A stretch of 64,000 bases of DNA from Micromonospora siamensis (GTDB lineage: Bacteria; Actinomycetota; Actinomycetes; Mycobacteriales; Micromonosporaceae): assembly GCF_900090305.1 (NCBI RefSeq), contig NZ_LT607751.1, positions 5,766,001 through 5,830,000 on the forward strand, read 5' to 3'. Shown one piece after another: positions 41,018 to 52,797 of the stretch. Within the stretch, counting starts at the first letter, position 1. Each line of letters opens with the position of its first letter. A program made the translations under genes and the position numbers. The notes below the pieces were generated by a model that searched no databases, had not been told where the DNA came from, and saw only the letters and a list, made by a program, of their open reading frames with translations.

Positions 41018-41956
41018 ATGTCTGACGGGCAGCGAAGCCCCACCCCCGGTGACGGCCAGATCGTGGTCTCCGGCCTGACCAAGCAGTACAAGAACCTCCG
41101 GGCGGTCGACGACCTGTCCTTCACCGTCCGACCCGGGCGGGTCACCGGCTTCCTCGGGCCCAACGGCGCGGGCAAGACCACCACCCTGCGCATGCTGCTG
41201 AACCTGGTCACCCCGACCGGTGGCACGGCCACCATCGACGGCCAGCGGTACGCCGACCTGACCGACCCGCTGCGGCACGTCGGCGCGGTGCTGGAGGCGT
41301 CCAGCGCGCACAAGGGCCGCACCGGGATCAACCACCTGCGGGTGATCTGCGCGGCGGCCGGGCTGCCCCGCGGTCGCGCCGACGAGGTGCTGGAGCTGGT
41401 CGGGCTCACCCCCGCGGCGAAGCGGAAGTTCAAGGGCTACTCGCTGGGCATGAAGCAGCGGCTGGGGATCGCCGCGGCGATGCTCGGCGACCCCCGGGTG
41501 CTGATCCTCGACGAGCCGGCGAACGGCCTCGACCCGGAGGGGATCCGCTGGATGCGCGGCTTCCTCAAGGGGCTGGCCGCGCAGGGCCGTACGGTGCTGG
41601 TCTCCAGCCACCTGCTGTCGGAGATGCAGCTGCTCGCCGACGACGTGGTGATCATCGCCGCCGGCAAGTTGGTCCGCCAGGGGCCGGTGGATCAGGTGAT
41701 GAGCTCGATGACCGCCGGCGGGCGGGTGCGGGTCCGCACCCCGCAGGCCGAGGAGCTGGTCGCGGCGCTGCGTGAGCAGGGCGCCACCGTCACGCCGGAC
41801 GAGCACGGCGCGCTGCTGGTCGACGGGGTGGACGCCCCCACGGTCGGCCGTGCCGCGCTCGCCGCGAAGGTCGAGCTGCACGAGCTGAGCACCGAACGGC
41901 CCGACCTGGAACGGGTCTTCCTGGAACTGACGGCCGGAAAGGCGGGCATCCGATGA
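41018..41956 (+). CDS. ABC transporter ATP-binding protein
   Basis: ATPase subunit of 312 residues of the DrrA/CcmA-type exporter group. Walker A is GPNGAGKTT (about residue 46), the Q-loop follows, the signature is YSLGMKQRLGIA, Walker B is VLILDEPANGLDP and the switch His is in VSSHLLSEM. A C-terminal extension (about 230-312) is present. GGGAG precedes ATG 41018. The ATG of the permease gene overlaps its stop (ATGA). Its cargo, drug or lipid, is not evident. Confidence 0.9.
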   Translation: MSDGQRSPTPGDGQIVVSGLTKQYKNLRAVDDLSFTVRPGRVTGFLGPNGAGKTTTLRMLLNLVTPTGGTATIDGQRYADLTDPLRHVGAVLEASSAHKGRTGINHLRVICAAAGLPRGRADEVLELVGLTPAAKRKFKGYSLGMKQRLGIAAAMLGDPRVLILDEPANGLDPEGIRWMRGFLKGLAAQGRTVLVSSHLLSEMQLLADDVVIIAAGKLVRQGPVDQVMSSMTAGGRVRVRTPQAEELVAALREQGATVTPDEHGALLVDGVDAPTVGRAALAAKVELHELSTERPDLERVFLELTAGKAGIR

Positions 41957-42765
41957 ACCTCGTCCGGTCCGAACTGCTCAAGATCCGTACGACCAACGCC
42001 TGGTGGCTGCTCGGGCTGGGCGCTTTCCTGTCGCTGGTGCTGGCCTTCGCCTTCAACGCCTTCTACGCCCACCAGGTGCTCGGCGGCAACGCCGAGGAGT
42101 TCGGCGCGAGCGGCGAGTCGGCGACCGCCGCCGGCCAGGCGGCGAACATCTACACCTCGGGGCAGTTCCTCGGGCTGCTCTTCGTGATGCTGATCGGCAT
42201 CCTGATGGTGACCAACGAGTTCTTCCACCAGACGGCGACCACGACGTTTCTGACCACTCCGCGGCGCACCTCGGTGATCGTCTCGAAGCTGATCGCCGCG
42301 TCGCTGCTCGGCTTCGCCTTCTGGCTGGTCACCACGCTGATCAACCTGGCGGCCGGGGCGATCTTCCTGACCGTCGACGGGCACGGCGCCCAGCTCGGCG
42401 AGTGGACGGTGCACCGGGCGCTGCTGTTCAACCTGCTGGCGTACGCGATCTGGACGATTCTCGGGGTGGGCATCGGCACGCTGATCCCGAACCAGCTCGG
42501 CGCGGTGATCACGGCCGCGGTGGTCTACCTGATCGGCACCCAGGTCGTGCAGCTGCTCTTCTTCGCCCTCTCCACCTGGCTGGACAACCAGGCGATCCTG
42601 AAGTGGCAGGTGCTCTGGCCGGCCGTGGCGTCCCAGGTGATGATCGCGGGCCAGGGCTCCGACCTGCTGCCCGCCTGGTGGGTCGGCGCCCTGGTGCTGG
42701 TCGGCTACGCGCTGCTCAGCGGCGTGGCCGGCGTGTTGATCACGCGCCGGCGGGACATCGCCTGA
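41953..42765 (+). CDS. ABC-2 type transporter permease
   Basis: Membrane subunit of 270 residues with six predicted helices: about 16-37, 70-95, 111-135, 150-170, 180-205 and 240-262. It opens MNLVRSELLKIRTTNAWWLLG, the LxKIRTTxxW pattern common to ABC-2 permeases of Gram-positive bacteria. A ~25-residue extracellular loop with EFGASGESATAAGQ lies between the first helices. It is coupled to the ATPase by a 4-bp overlap. A terminator follows. Confidence 0.88.
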   Translation: MNLVRSELLKIRTTNAWWLLGLGAFLSLVLAFAFNAFYAHQVLGGNAEEFGASGESATAAGQAANIYTSGQFLGLLFVMLIGILMVTNEFFHQTATTTFLTTPRRTSVIVSKLIAASLLGFAFWLVTTLINLAAGAIFLTVDGHGAQLGEWTVHRALLFNLLAYAIWTILGVGIGTLIPNQLGAVITAAVVYLIGTQVVQLLFFALSTWLDNQAILKWQVLWPAVASQVMIAGQGSDLLPAWWVGALVLVGYALLSGVAGVLITRRRDIA

Positions 42766-42786
42766 CCGGCGGGGACCCGGCTTCTC

Positions 42787-42833
42787 GGCGGCCCCGGACC
42801 GACGCTGCGTGACAGCACCGGTCCGGGGCCGCC
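42787..42833 (+). terminator. Hairpin terminator after the ABC operon
   Basis: Perfect 15-bp stem GGCGGCCCCGGACCG / CGGTCCGGGGCCGCC with a 17-nt loop, 22 bp after the permease stop. The following ~200 bp to kgd should hold the kgd promoter; TAGCCT (42943-42948) is a weak -10 candidate. Confidence 0.75.
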
Positions 42834-43033
42834 GGTCGTTACCAGGAGTCGACCTGCCCCGCAGGGTTTGCCGAACTTCTGGCATCTTCTGTGAAACGGG
42901 CCACCCGGCGGAGGCGAGAATGCCTGGCGCTGGTCCACGGCGTAGCCTGGGACCCGTCCCGTGTGCCCGAATCCGGGCCGACGACGACGCACCGCGTGAC
43001 AACGAACCCGCGTGAAAGAGGCGATTACCGGCC

Positions 43034-46780
<3,747 letters not shown>

Positions 46781-46795
46781 CCTGAGGGCACCACC

Positions 46796-46830
46796 CCGGC
46801 CCGCCGCTCCGCGCAGGAGTGGCGGGCCGG
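46796..46830 (+). terminator. Hairpin between kgd and the DUF6104 gene
   Basis: 10-bp stem CCGGCCCGCC / GGCGGGCCGG with an inner CTCC/GGAG stem, 15 bp after the kgd stop and 26 bp before the next start. It lacks a U-tract, so it may attenuate rather than stop transcription. Confidence 0.55.
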
Positions 46831-46856
46831 TCCACGTCGAGAGCGAGAGGAACCCG

Positions 46857-47036
46857 ATGTACTTCACGGATCGTGGGATCGAGGAGCTGGTCCAGCGGCG
46901 CGGGGAGGAGCAGGTCAGCGTGGAGTGGCTGGGTGAGCGGCTGCGCGACTTCGTCGACCTGAACCCGGAGTTCGAGACGCCGATCGAGCGCTTCGCCACC
47001 TGGCTCGCCCGGCTGGACGACGAGGACGACGAGTAG
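46857..47036 (+). CDS. Small acidic DUF6104-like protein
   Basis: Protein of 59 residues beginning MYFTDRGIEELVQRRGEEQV and ending in an acidic LDDEDDE tail. It resembles the DUF6104 family, small actinobacterial proteins commonly encoded next to kgd. Two short amphipathic helices are likely; there is no Cys, helix or catalytic motif. GAGAGG precedes ATG 46857, and the gene is well conserved in position. It may regulate or stabilise the 2-oxoglutarate enzyme, which is a guess from context only. Confidence 0.75.
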   Translation: MYFTDRGIEELVQRRGEEQVSVEWLGERLRDFVDLNPEFETPIERFATWLARLDDEDDE

Positions 47037-47113
47037 TCGTTCATGATCAACGGCCCGGGCGGGCAGGACCAAGGTCCCGCGCGGGCCGCGTCGCGGGCCC
47101 TTAGGGTGGGGTC

Positions 47114-49189
47114 GTGGCGCGCAGCGTGTACCTCACCAGCGTCGGCTCCGGCGGCGGAAAGTCGACCATCGCGCTCGGCCTCGCCGAGCTGCTCTCCCGG
47201 CAGGTCGACCGGATCGGCGTGTTCCGACCGCTGGTCTCCGACCACGCCCCCGACCAGATCCTCGCCCTGCTCGCCGAGCGGTACCGGGTCGAGCTGCCGC
47301 CGGAGGACCTCTCCGGCGCCAGCTACGCCGAGGCGTCCGCGCTGGTGGCCGAGGGGCGGCGGGAGGAACTGATCTCCCGGATCGTCGAGCGCTACCGGGA
47401 CGTGGAGCGCCGCTGCCCGGCCGTGGTGGTGGTCGGCAGCGACTTCGCCGACGGCGGGGACGGCGCCGGCCCCCGCGAGCTGGCCTTCAACGCCCGGCTG
47501 GCCACCGAGTTCGGCAGCGTGGTGGTGCCGGTGATCGACGGCTTCGGGCAGCGCCCGGAGGCCATCGCGGCCGCGGCGCGCGGGGCGTACCACGACCTGG
47601 TCGACCTGGGCGCGACTGTGCTGGCGGTGATCGCCAACCGGGTGCCGGGGGCGATGACGCTGCCGGAGCTGCCGGTGCCCGCGTACGCCATCCCGGAGGT
47701 GCCCACCGTGTCGGCGCCGACGGTGGCCGAGGTGGCCACCGCGCTCGGCGCCACCCTGCTGGCCGGCGACGACGCGGCGCTGGGCCGGGACGTGCTCGAC
47801 TACGTGGTGGGGGCGGCGCACGTGCCGACCCTGCTCGACCACCTGACCGAGGGGGCGCTGGTGATCACCCCCGGCGACCGGGCCGACCTGCTGGTCGCCG
47901 CGAGCGCCGCGCACGTGGCCGGCCAGGTGTCGGTGGCCGGCCTGGTGCTCACCCTCGGGGAACAGCCGGACCCCCGGGCGATGCGCCTGGTGGAGGGGTT
48001 GAACACCGGCCTCGCCGTGCTCTCGGTGCCCAGCGACAGCTACGACACGGTGGAGGCGTCCAGCCGGATCGAGGGCCGGCCCAGCACCGCCAACCCGCGC
48101 AAGGTGGACGCCGCGCTCGGCGCCTTCGAGGCGAACGTGGACACCGTCGACCTGGCCCGCCGGCTGCGGGTCAGCCGCTCCGAGCGGGTCACCCCGCTGA
48201 TGTTCGAGTACGACCTGCTCGACCGGGCCCGGGCCGACCGGCGCCGGCTGGTGCTGCCCGAGGGGTCCGAGGAGCGGATCCTGCGGGCCGCGGAGATCCT
48301 GCTCCGCCGGGGCGTGGCCGACCTGACCCTGCTCGGCCGCCCCGACGACATCGCCCGGCGTACCCGGGAACTGGGGATCGACATCGGCGGCGCCCAGGTG
48401 GTCGACCCGGCCACCAGCGAATGGCGGGACGAGTTCGCCACCGCGTACGCGGAGCTGCGCGCCCATCGGGGGGTCACCCCGGAGCTGGCGCACGACATCG
48501 TCGCCCAGCCGAACTACTTCGGCACCATGATGGTGGCGACCGGGCGGGCCGACGGCATGGTCTCCGGGGCCACCCACACCACGGCGGCCACCATCCGCCC
48601 GGCGTTCGAGATCATCCGTACGGTGCCGGGCGTCTCGGTCGCCTCCAGCGTCTTCTTCATGCTCCTGGCCGACCGGGTGCTGGTCTACGGCGACTGCGCG
48701 GTGAACCCCGACCCGGACGCCGCCCAGCTGGCCGACATCGCCATCTCGTCGGCGGACACCGCCGCCCGGTTCGGCATCGAGCCGAGGGTGGCGATGCTGT
48801 CCTACTCGACCGGGGACTCGGGCGCCGGTGTGGACGTGGAGAAGGTCGCCGCGGCCACCAAGCTGGTCCGGGAACGCCGGCCCGACCTGCTGGTCGAGGG
48901 TCCGATCCAGTACGACGCCGCGATCGACCCGCAGGTGGCGGCCACCAAGCTGCCGGAGAGCGCGGTGGCAGGGCGGGCCACGGTCTTCATCTTCCCGGAC
49001 CTGAACACCGGCAACAACACCTACAAGGCCGTCCAGCGGTCGGCCGGGGCGGTGGCCGTCGGACCGGTGATGCAGGGCCTGCGGCGGCCGGTCAACGACC
49101 TGTCCCGGGGCGCGACCGTCCCCGACATCGTCAACACCGTGGCGATCACGGCCATCCAGGCGGCCGGGACGCCGGAGGAGGGTTCGTGA
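47114..49189 (+). CDS. pta: Phosphate acetyltransferase
   Basis: Enzyme of 691 residues converting acetyl-CoA and phosphate to acetyl phosphate. It is the long bacterial type. The N-terminal P-loop-like domain (about 1-210) has LTSVGSGGGKSTIALGLAELL. A DRTGG-type regulatory domain follows (about 215-340), then a catalytic PTA_PTB domain (about 370-690) with VLPEGSEERILRAAE, MVSGATHTTAATIRPAF and GPVMQGLRRPVNDLSRG. TAGGGT lies 6 nt before GTG 47114, so translation may start at the transcript 5' end. The stop overlaps ackA (GTGA). Confidence 0.95.
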   Translation: MARSVYLTSVGSGGGKSTIALGLAELLSRQVDRIGVFRPLVSDHAPDQILALLAERYRVELPPEDLSGASYAEASALVAEGRREELISRIVERYRDVERRCPAVVVVGSDFADGGDGAGPRELAFNARLATEFGSVVVPVIDGFGQRPEAIAAAARGAYHDLVDLGATVLAVIANRVPGAMTLPELPVPAYAIPEVPTVSAPTVAEVATALGATLLAGDDAALGRDVLDYVVGAAHVPTLLDHLTEGALVITPGDRADLLVAASAAHVAGQVSVAGLVLTLGEQPDPRAMRLVEGLNTGLAVLSVPSDSYDTVEASSRIEGRPSTANPRKVDAALGAFEANVDTVDLARRLRVSRSERVTPLMFEYDLLDRARADRRRLVLPEGSEERILRAAEILLRRGVADLTLLGRPDDIARRTRELGIDIGGAQVVDPATSEWRDEFATAYAELRAHRGVTPELAHDIVAQPNYFGTMMVATGRADGMVSGATHTTAATIRPAFEIIRTVPGVSVASSVFFMLLADRVLVYGDCAVNPDPDAAQLADIAISSADTAARFGIEPRVAMLSYSTGDSGAGVDVEKVAAATKLVRERRPDLLVEGPIQYDAAIDPQVAATKLPESAVAGRATVFIFPDLNTGNNTYKAVQRSAGAVAVGPVMQGLRRPVNDLSRGATVPDIVNTVAITAIQAAGTPEEGS

Positions 49190-50310
49190 CCGACCGGGTG
49201 CTGGTGCTCAACTGCGGGTCGTCGTCGGTGAAGTACCGGCTGTTCGACGGCGAGGAGGTCCGCGACAAGGGCACCGTGGAACGGGTCGGCGAGCCGGGCG
49301 GCGGGCCGCCGGACCACGCTGCGGCGGTACGGGAGATCCTGGGCCGGCTGGACCTGACCGGACTGCGCGCCGTCGGGCACCGGGTGGTGCACGGCGGCCG
49401 GAAGTTCAGCGAGCCGGTGCTGATCGACGACGCGGTCTTCGCCGCCATCGAGGAGCTGGTGCCGCTGGCCCCGCTGCACAATCCGGCGAACCTGGCCGGC
49501 ATCGTCGCGGCTCGGGAGGCCCTGCCGGACGTCCCTCAGGTGGCGGTCTTCGACACCGCGTTCCACCACACCCTGCCCGAGGCCGCCGCCGTCTACGCGA
49601 TCGACCGGGACGTCGCCCACCGCTACGACATCCGCCGGTACGGCTTCCACGGCACCTCGCACGCGTACGTCTCCCGGCGCACGGCCGAGCTGCTGGGCCG
49701 TCCCGACGCGGAGCTGAACGTCGTCACGCTGCACCTGGGCAACGGCGCGAGCGCCTGCGCGGTCTCCGGTGGACGCAGCGTCGCCACCTCGATGGGGATG
49801 TCCCCGCTGGAGGGGCTGGTGATGGGCACCCGTAGCGGCGACCTCGACCCGACCGTGATCTTCCACCTGCGCCGGGAGGCGAAGATGGGGGTGGACGAGA
49901 TCGACGACCTGCTCAACCACCGCAGCGGCCTGCTCGGCCTGACCGGCGTCAACGACATGCGGGAGGTGCTGGAACGACGGGCCGCCGGCGACGCCGCCGC
50001 CGCGCTGGCCTTCGACGTCTACTGCCGCCGGATCAGGGAGTACGTCGGCGCGTACTACGCGCTGCTCGGCCGGGTCGACGCGGTCACCTTCACGGCCGGG
50101 GTGGGCGAGCACGCCGCGCCGGTCCGGGCCGCTTCCCTGGCCGGGCTGGACCGGCTCGGCATCGCCGTCGACGAGGAGCGCAACAACGCCGGCAGCGGCG
50201 ACCGGCTGATCTCGCCGGAGGGCGCGGAGGTGACGGTCTGCGTGGTGGGCACCGACGAGGAACGGGAGATCGCCCGGGAGGCCCGCGCGGTCCTCGACTC
50301 CGCCCCCTGA
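49186..50310 (+). CDS. ackA: Acetate kinase
   Basis: ASKHA-fold kinase of 374 residues that makes ATP and acetate from acetyl phosphate and ADP. Motifs: N-terminal VLVLNCGSSSVKY, RVVHGG, active-site FDTAFH, RRYGFHGTSHAYVSRR, LHLGNGAS and C-terminal TAGVGEHAAPVRA. It is coupled to pta by the GTGA overlap. Together with pta it interconverts acetyl-CoA and acetate. The protein is slightly short of the usual ~400 residues, but all motifs are present. A repeat-rich intergenic region follows. Confidence 0.95.
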   Translation: MTDRVLVLNCGSSSVKYRLFDGEEVRDKGTVERVGEPGGGPPDHAAAVREILGRLDLTGLRAVGHRVVHGGRKFSEPVLIDDAVFAAIEELVPLAPLHNPANLAGIVAAREALPDVPQVAVFDTAFHHTLPEAAAVYAIDRDVAHRYDIRRYGFHGTSHAYVSRRTAELLGRPDAELNVVTLHLGNGASACAVSGGRSVATSMGMSPLEGLVMGTRSGDLDPTVIFHLRREAKMGVDEIDDLLNHRSGLLGLTGVNDMREVLERRAAGDAAAALAFDVYCRRIREYVGAYYALLGRVDAVTFTAGVGEHAAPVRAASLAGLDRLGIAVDEERNNAGSGDRLISPEGAEVTVCVVGTDEEREIAREARAVLDSAP

Positions 50311-50353
50311 CCGACCTCCCGCTGGCCCGGCCGGCCAGGCCGCTGTCGCGCTC

Positions 50354-50411
50354 GCCCGGCCGATCGGGGTCGACGTGCCGCTGTGCCCGGCCGATCGGGG
50401 TCGACATGCCG
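50354..50411. repeat. 27-bp direct repeat, two copies
   Basis: Copies at 50354-50380 and 50385-50411 share GCCCGGCCGATCGGGGTCGA and then differ at one base (CGTGCCG versus CATGCCG). The period is 31 bp. Confidence 0.7.
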
Positions 50412-50478
50412 GAGGGTCGACTGGTTCCTCTCCCGGTCGACCGGCTCCGCTGACGGCCAGGTCGAGGGCCACCTGACT

Positions 50479-50578
50479 CGACCGGCCATGGCGGCACCAC
50501 CGGCGACCGGCCATGGCGGCACCACCGGCGACCGGCCATGGTGCCGCCTCCGGCGACCGGCCATGGTGCCGCCTCCGG
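50479..50578. repeat. Four 25-bp tandem repeats, two subtypes
   Basis: Units start at 50479, 50504, 50529 and 50554 and share CGACCGGCCATGG. Copies 1-2 continue CGGCACCACCGG; copies 3-4 continue TGCCGCCTCCGG. GGCGGCACC and GGTGCCGCC are reverse complements, so the subtypes can pair into hairpins. It is likely a variable-number repeat. Confidence 0.85.
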
Positions 50579-50582
50579 TGAC

Positions 50583-50741
50583 TACAGACTTGAGAGCACA
50601 GACGACTCACCGCCGGTCGCTCTCGGCGGGACCAGGCTGGGCGGTGCTCGATGGGACTCAGGTCGGCTGGGCGAACCGGTCGTTCCGTCGGGTCCAGCTC
50701 CGCACGCGGCGGCTTGAGTCGTTCACGCTCTCAAGTCTGTA
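50583..50741. mobile_element. MITE-like element with TA duplication
   Basis: A 159-bp element bounded by TA (50583-50584 and 50740-50741), with terminal inverted repeats CAGACTTGAGAGC / GCTCTCAAGTCTG. These extend, with mismatches, through ACGACTCA, matching about 24 of 28 positions including the flanking CTA. It has no transposase. TA target duplication and short TIRs fit non-autonomous IS630/Tc1-mariner-type elements. The family is inferred. Confidence 0.65.
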
Positions 50742-50830
50742 GCGTCCCGACGGCACACCCGGAGGCGGCTGGAAGGTGCACGGGATTCCGGTCAGCCGCG
50801 CCCGGCACAAGGCGAAGGGCCGGCGCCCGG

Positions 50831-50891
50831 GGGCGGGACGCCGACACCCGAGGCGGGACGCCGACACCCGAGGCGGGGACGCCGACACCCG
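50831..50891. repeat. Three ~20-bp tandem repeats
   Basis: Units GGCGGGACGCCGACACCC recur with a 20-21-bp period from 50831. They are highly GC-rich and lie just right of the MITE-like element. Confidence 0.75.
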
Positions 50892-50972
50892 CACGTACCC
50901 GCACCAGGTCGGGCGCCCGGCACGCGCACTGGAGGCCGGCAGGCGGAGGGCCCGGCGACCGGCCGCGTCGGC

Positions 50973-51140
50973 TCAGGAGAGGGCGAGCCAGGCGGCGAGG
51001 ACCAGGAGCACGACGACCACCACGGCGGCGGCGATGATCAGTGGCAGCCGGGACGGCGCGGGGGCGGCGGCCTCGGGGGTGTGGGCGAAGGCACGGAACT
51101 GCTCGGTGTTGCCGCTCGGATCGGTGTAGTTCTCAGACAT
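50973..51140 (-). CDS. Small single-pass membrane protein
   Basis: Protein of 55 residues. The N-terminal half is hydrophilic (MSENYTDPSGNTEQFRAFAH) and residues about 34-54 form one hydrophobic helix (LIIAAAVVVVVLLVLAAWL), so it should be tail-anchored. It does not match a named family that I recognise. It diverges from the first lipoprotein hydrolase gene with 156 bp between. Annotated for its clean start, strong helix and typical codon use. Confidence 0.5.
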   Translation of the reverse strand: MSENYTDPSGNTEQFRAFAHTPEAAAPAPSRLPLIIAAAVVVVVLLVLAAWLALS

Positions 51141-51283
51141 GCGGTGACGATAGCGAAGACCGTCGAACTCCACGCCGCGCTCGGGGCCGGCGCGCCGAGG
51201 TCGGTCCGGCCGGTTGCGGCGAACCGGCCGGGTGGTGGCCGGACCCGGTCCGGACGGTGGGGCCGGGCTGCCCCGGCCGCCTC

Positions 51284-51299
51284 TACCGTGGACGAGGTG
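51284..51299 (+). promoter_or_regulatory. Leaderless-type promoter of the first hydrolase
   Basis: TACCGT (51284-51289), 7 nt, then GTG 51297, the spacing of a -10 placed for transcription to begin at the start codon. Confidence 0.5.
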
Positions 51300-52211
51300 G
51301 GGACACGACGGCTGGCGGCCGTGTTGATGACCGCGCTGCTGGCCGGCTGTGGCCCGGCCACCGCCGCCACCAGCGGCACCACGGGCACCACGGGCGGTAT
51401 CGCCCTGGCGCCGGTCCGGTCCGCGCCGCGGACGACGTACCCGGTCGGTACGCGGCAGCTGACCGTCGACCCGACCGGCCCCCGCCCACTGCCGCTCACC
51501 GTCTGGTACCCGAGCGAGGGCGGGCGTCCGGCGGCCGGACGGTTCCCGGCGATCGTCTACAGCCACGGCCTGCGCAGCCTGCCCGAGCTGCACGCCCCGC
51601 TGACCACCCGGTGGGCCGCCGCCGGATTCGTGGTAGCCGCGCCGACGTACCCCCGGACCAACCTGCGGGCGACCCACTTCACCCGGGCCGACGTACGCAA
51701 CCAGCCCGCCGACGGCTGGCGGGTGATCCGGTACCTGATCCGCCTGGACGCCGGCCGGGACGATCCGCTCGCCGGCCACCTCGACGTGAACCGGATCGCG
51801 GCGGGCGGGCACTCCGCGGGCGGCTTCACCACCGCCGGGATGTTCACCTCCGGCCACTCGCCACGGCTGCGCTCCGGCATCCTGATCGCCGGCGGCGGCC
51901 TGGCCGGGGCCTTCGCCGGACCCACCGCGCCACTGCTCTTCGTGCACGGCGGCACCGACCCGATCGTGCCCGAGTCGGTCGGCCGGGCCGCGTACGACCG
52001 CACACCCGGGCCGGCCGCGTTCCTGCGCCTGGTCGGGCAGGGGCACGGCGAGTACCTGACGCCGGGGCGACCCGGCTTCGCCGAGGTGCTCGCCACCACC
52101 ACCGACTTCCTCCGCTGGACCCTCTACGACGATCCGGCGGCCGGCCGACGCCTGCCCGCCGACGCCGTCCGGGCCGGCGTGAGCACCTTCGACGACCGCC
52201 TGACCCGCTGA
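51297..52211 (+). CDS. Secreted lipoprotein alpha/beta hydrolase
   Basis: Lipoprotein of 304 residues, acting at the cell surface. A signal peptide with lipobox LLAGC gives Cys near residue 17. The mature enzyme is a chlorophyllase/PAF-acetylhydrolase-like alpha/beta hydrolase: oxyanion region VYSHGLRSL, nucleophile in GGHSAGGFTTAGM, acid in HGGTDPIVP and His in GQGHGEYL. GTG 51297 is preceded by a TACCGT -10. It is clearly paralogous to the hydrolase at 52795, sharing layout and C-terminal DFLRWTLYDD, and the two flank a nucleotidyltransferase gene. The substrate is unknown. Confidence 0.85.
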   Translation: MGTRRLAAVLMTALLAGCGPATAATSGTTGTTGGIALAPVRSAPRTTYPVGTRQLTVDPTGPRPLPLTVWYPSEGGRPAAGRFPAIVYSHGLRSLPELHAPLTTRWAAAGFVVAAPTYPRTNLRATHFTRADVRNQPADGWRVIRYLIRLDAGRDDPLAGHLDVNRIAAGGHSAGGFTTAGMFTSGHSPRLRSGILIAGGGLAGAFAGPTAPLLFVHGGTDPIVPESVGRAAYDRTPGPAAFLRLVGQGHGEYLTPGRPGFAEVLATTTDFLRWTLYDDPAAGRRLPADAVRAGVSTFDDRLTR

Positions 52212-52214
52212 GCC

Positions 52215-52748
52215 GTGGACACCGACGGGCTGACCGGGCGGCAGCTGGCCGCGATCGGTGAGGTGCTGGGCCGCACCGCGGCTGCCGGGATCCCGGTGTG
52301 GCTGCGCGGCGGCTGGGCGATGGACTTCCACCTCGGCGAGGTGACCCGGCCGCACGTGGACGTCGACTGGTACTGCTGGCGGGACGACGCCGAGCGGTTG
52401 GCCGCCCGGCTCGGCGACGCCGGCTGGCGCCCGGACCCGGCGACCCCGGTCGACCGGCAGCTCGAACTGCGTCGCGAGGACGTCGAGCTGAGCTTCGCCT
52501 ACCTGGCCCGGAACGCGACCGGACGGCTGGTGGTCGGCGGCGGACCGTGGGCGGGCACACCGCTGCCCGCCGGGATGCTGGCGGCCCCGCCGGGCCGGAT
52601 CGGGGCGCTCGCCGCCCCGGTGATCGCCCCGGCCGCGCAGATCGAGTTCAAGGAGATGTACCCGGTCTGGATGCCGGACCGGCCGCGCCGGCCCAAGGAC
52701 GCCGCCGACCTGGCCCGGCTACGCGCCGCCGGTGCCGCCGATGGCTGA
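52215..52748 (+). CDS. ANT(2'')-like nucleotidyltransferase
   Basis: Protein of 177 residues, the length of ANT(2'')-Ia aminoglycoside nucleotidyltransferase. The nucleotidyltransferase core is VWLRGGWAMDFHLGEVTRPHVDVDWY: GGWAMD at about residues 32-37, then two metal-binding Asp at about 49 and 51. LSFAYLARNATGRLVVGGGPW follows, and a third acidic position is in the C-terminal half (IEFKEMYPVWMPDRPRRPKD). Related enzymes adenylylate aminoglycosides or lincosamides. Activity here is unproven, and a non-resistance nucleotidyltransferase is possible. GTG 52215 follows the first hydrolase by 3 bp, so it is probably cotranscribed. Confidence 0.72.
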   Translation: MDTDGLTGRQLAAIGEVLGRTAAAGIPVWLRGGWAMDFHLGEVTRPHVDVDWYCWRDDAERLAARLGDAGWRPDPATPVDRQLELRREDVELSFAYLARNATGRLVVGGGPWAGTPLPAGMLAAPPGRIGALAAPVIAPAAQIEFKEMYPVWMPDRPRRPKDAADLARLRAAGAADG

Positions 52749-52781
52749 GCCGAACCGGGACGGCCGGCCGGCGGGGCGAGG

Positions 52782-52797
52782 CACAATCGACGTCATG
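52782..52797 (+). promoter_or_regulatory. Leaderless-type promoter of the second hydrolase
   Basis: CACAAT (52782-52787), 7 nt, then ATG 52795. It gives this gene a promoter of its own although the upstream gene ends only 46 bp earlier. Confidence 0.45.

Larger units (their letters stand above)
50311..50972. other. Repeat-rich 662-bp spacer without a convincing gene
   Basis: Between ackA and the small membrane protein I see no gene. It holds a 27-bp direct repeat (50354 and 50385), four 25-bp tandem repeats, a MITE-like element and three ~20-bp tandem repeats. Open frames crossing it are low-complexity products of the repeats. Confidence 0.7.

Noticed and set aside
42890..42905. Second CRP-like site TGTGA-N6-CCACC before kgd
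   Set aside because: The right half matches only 3 of 5 bases, within chance for this composition.
50479..50578. Possible CRISPR array
   Set aside because: Units are 25 bp, directly joined without spacers, and no cas genes are present.
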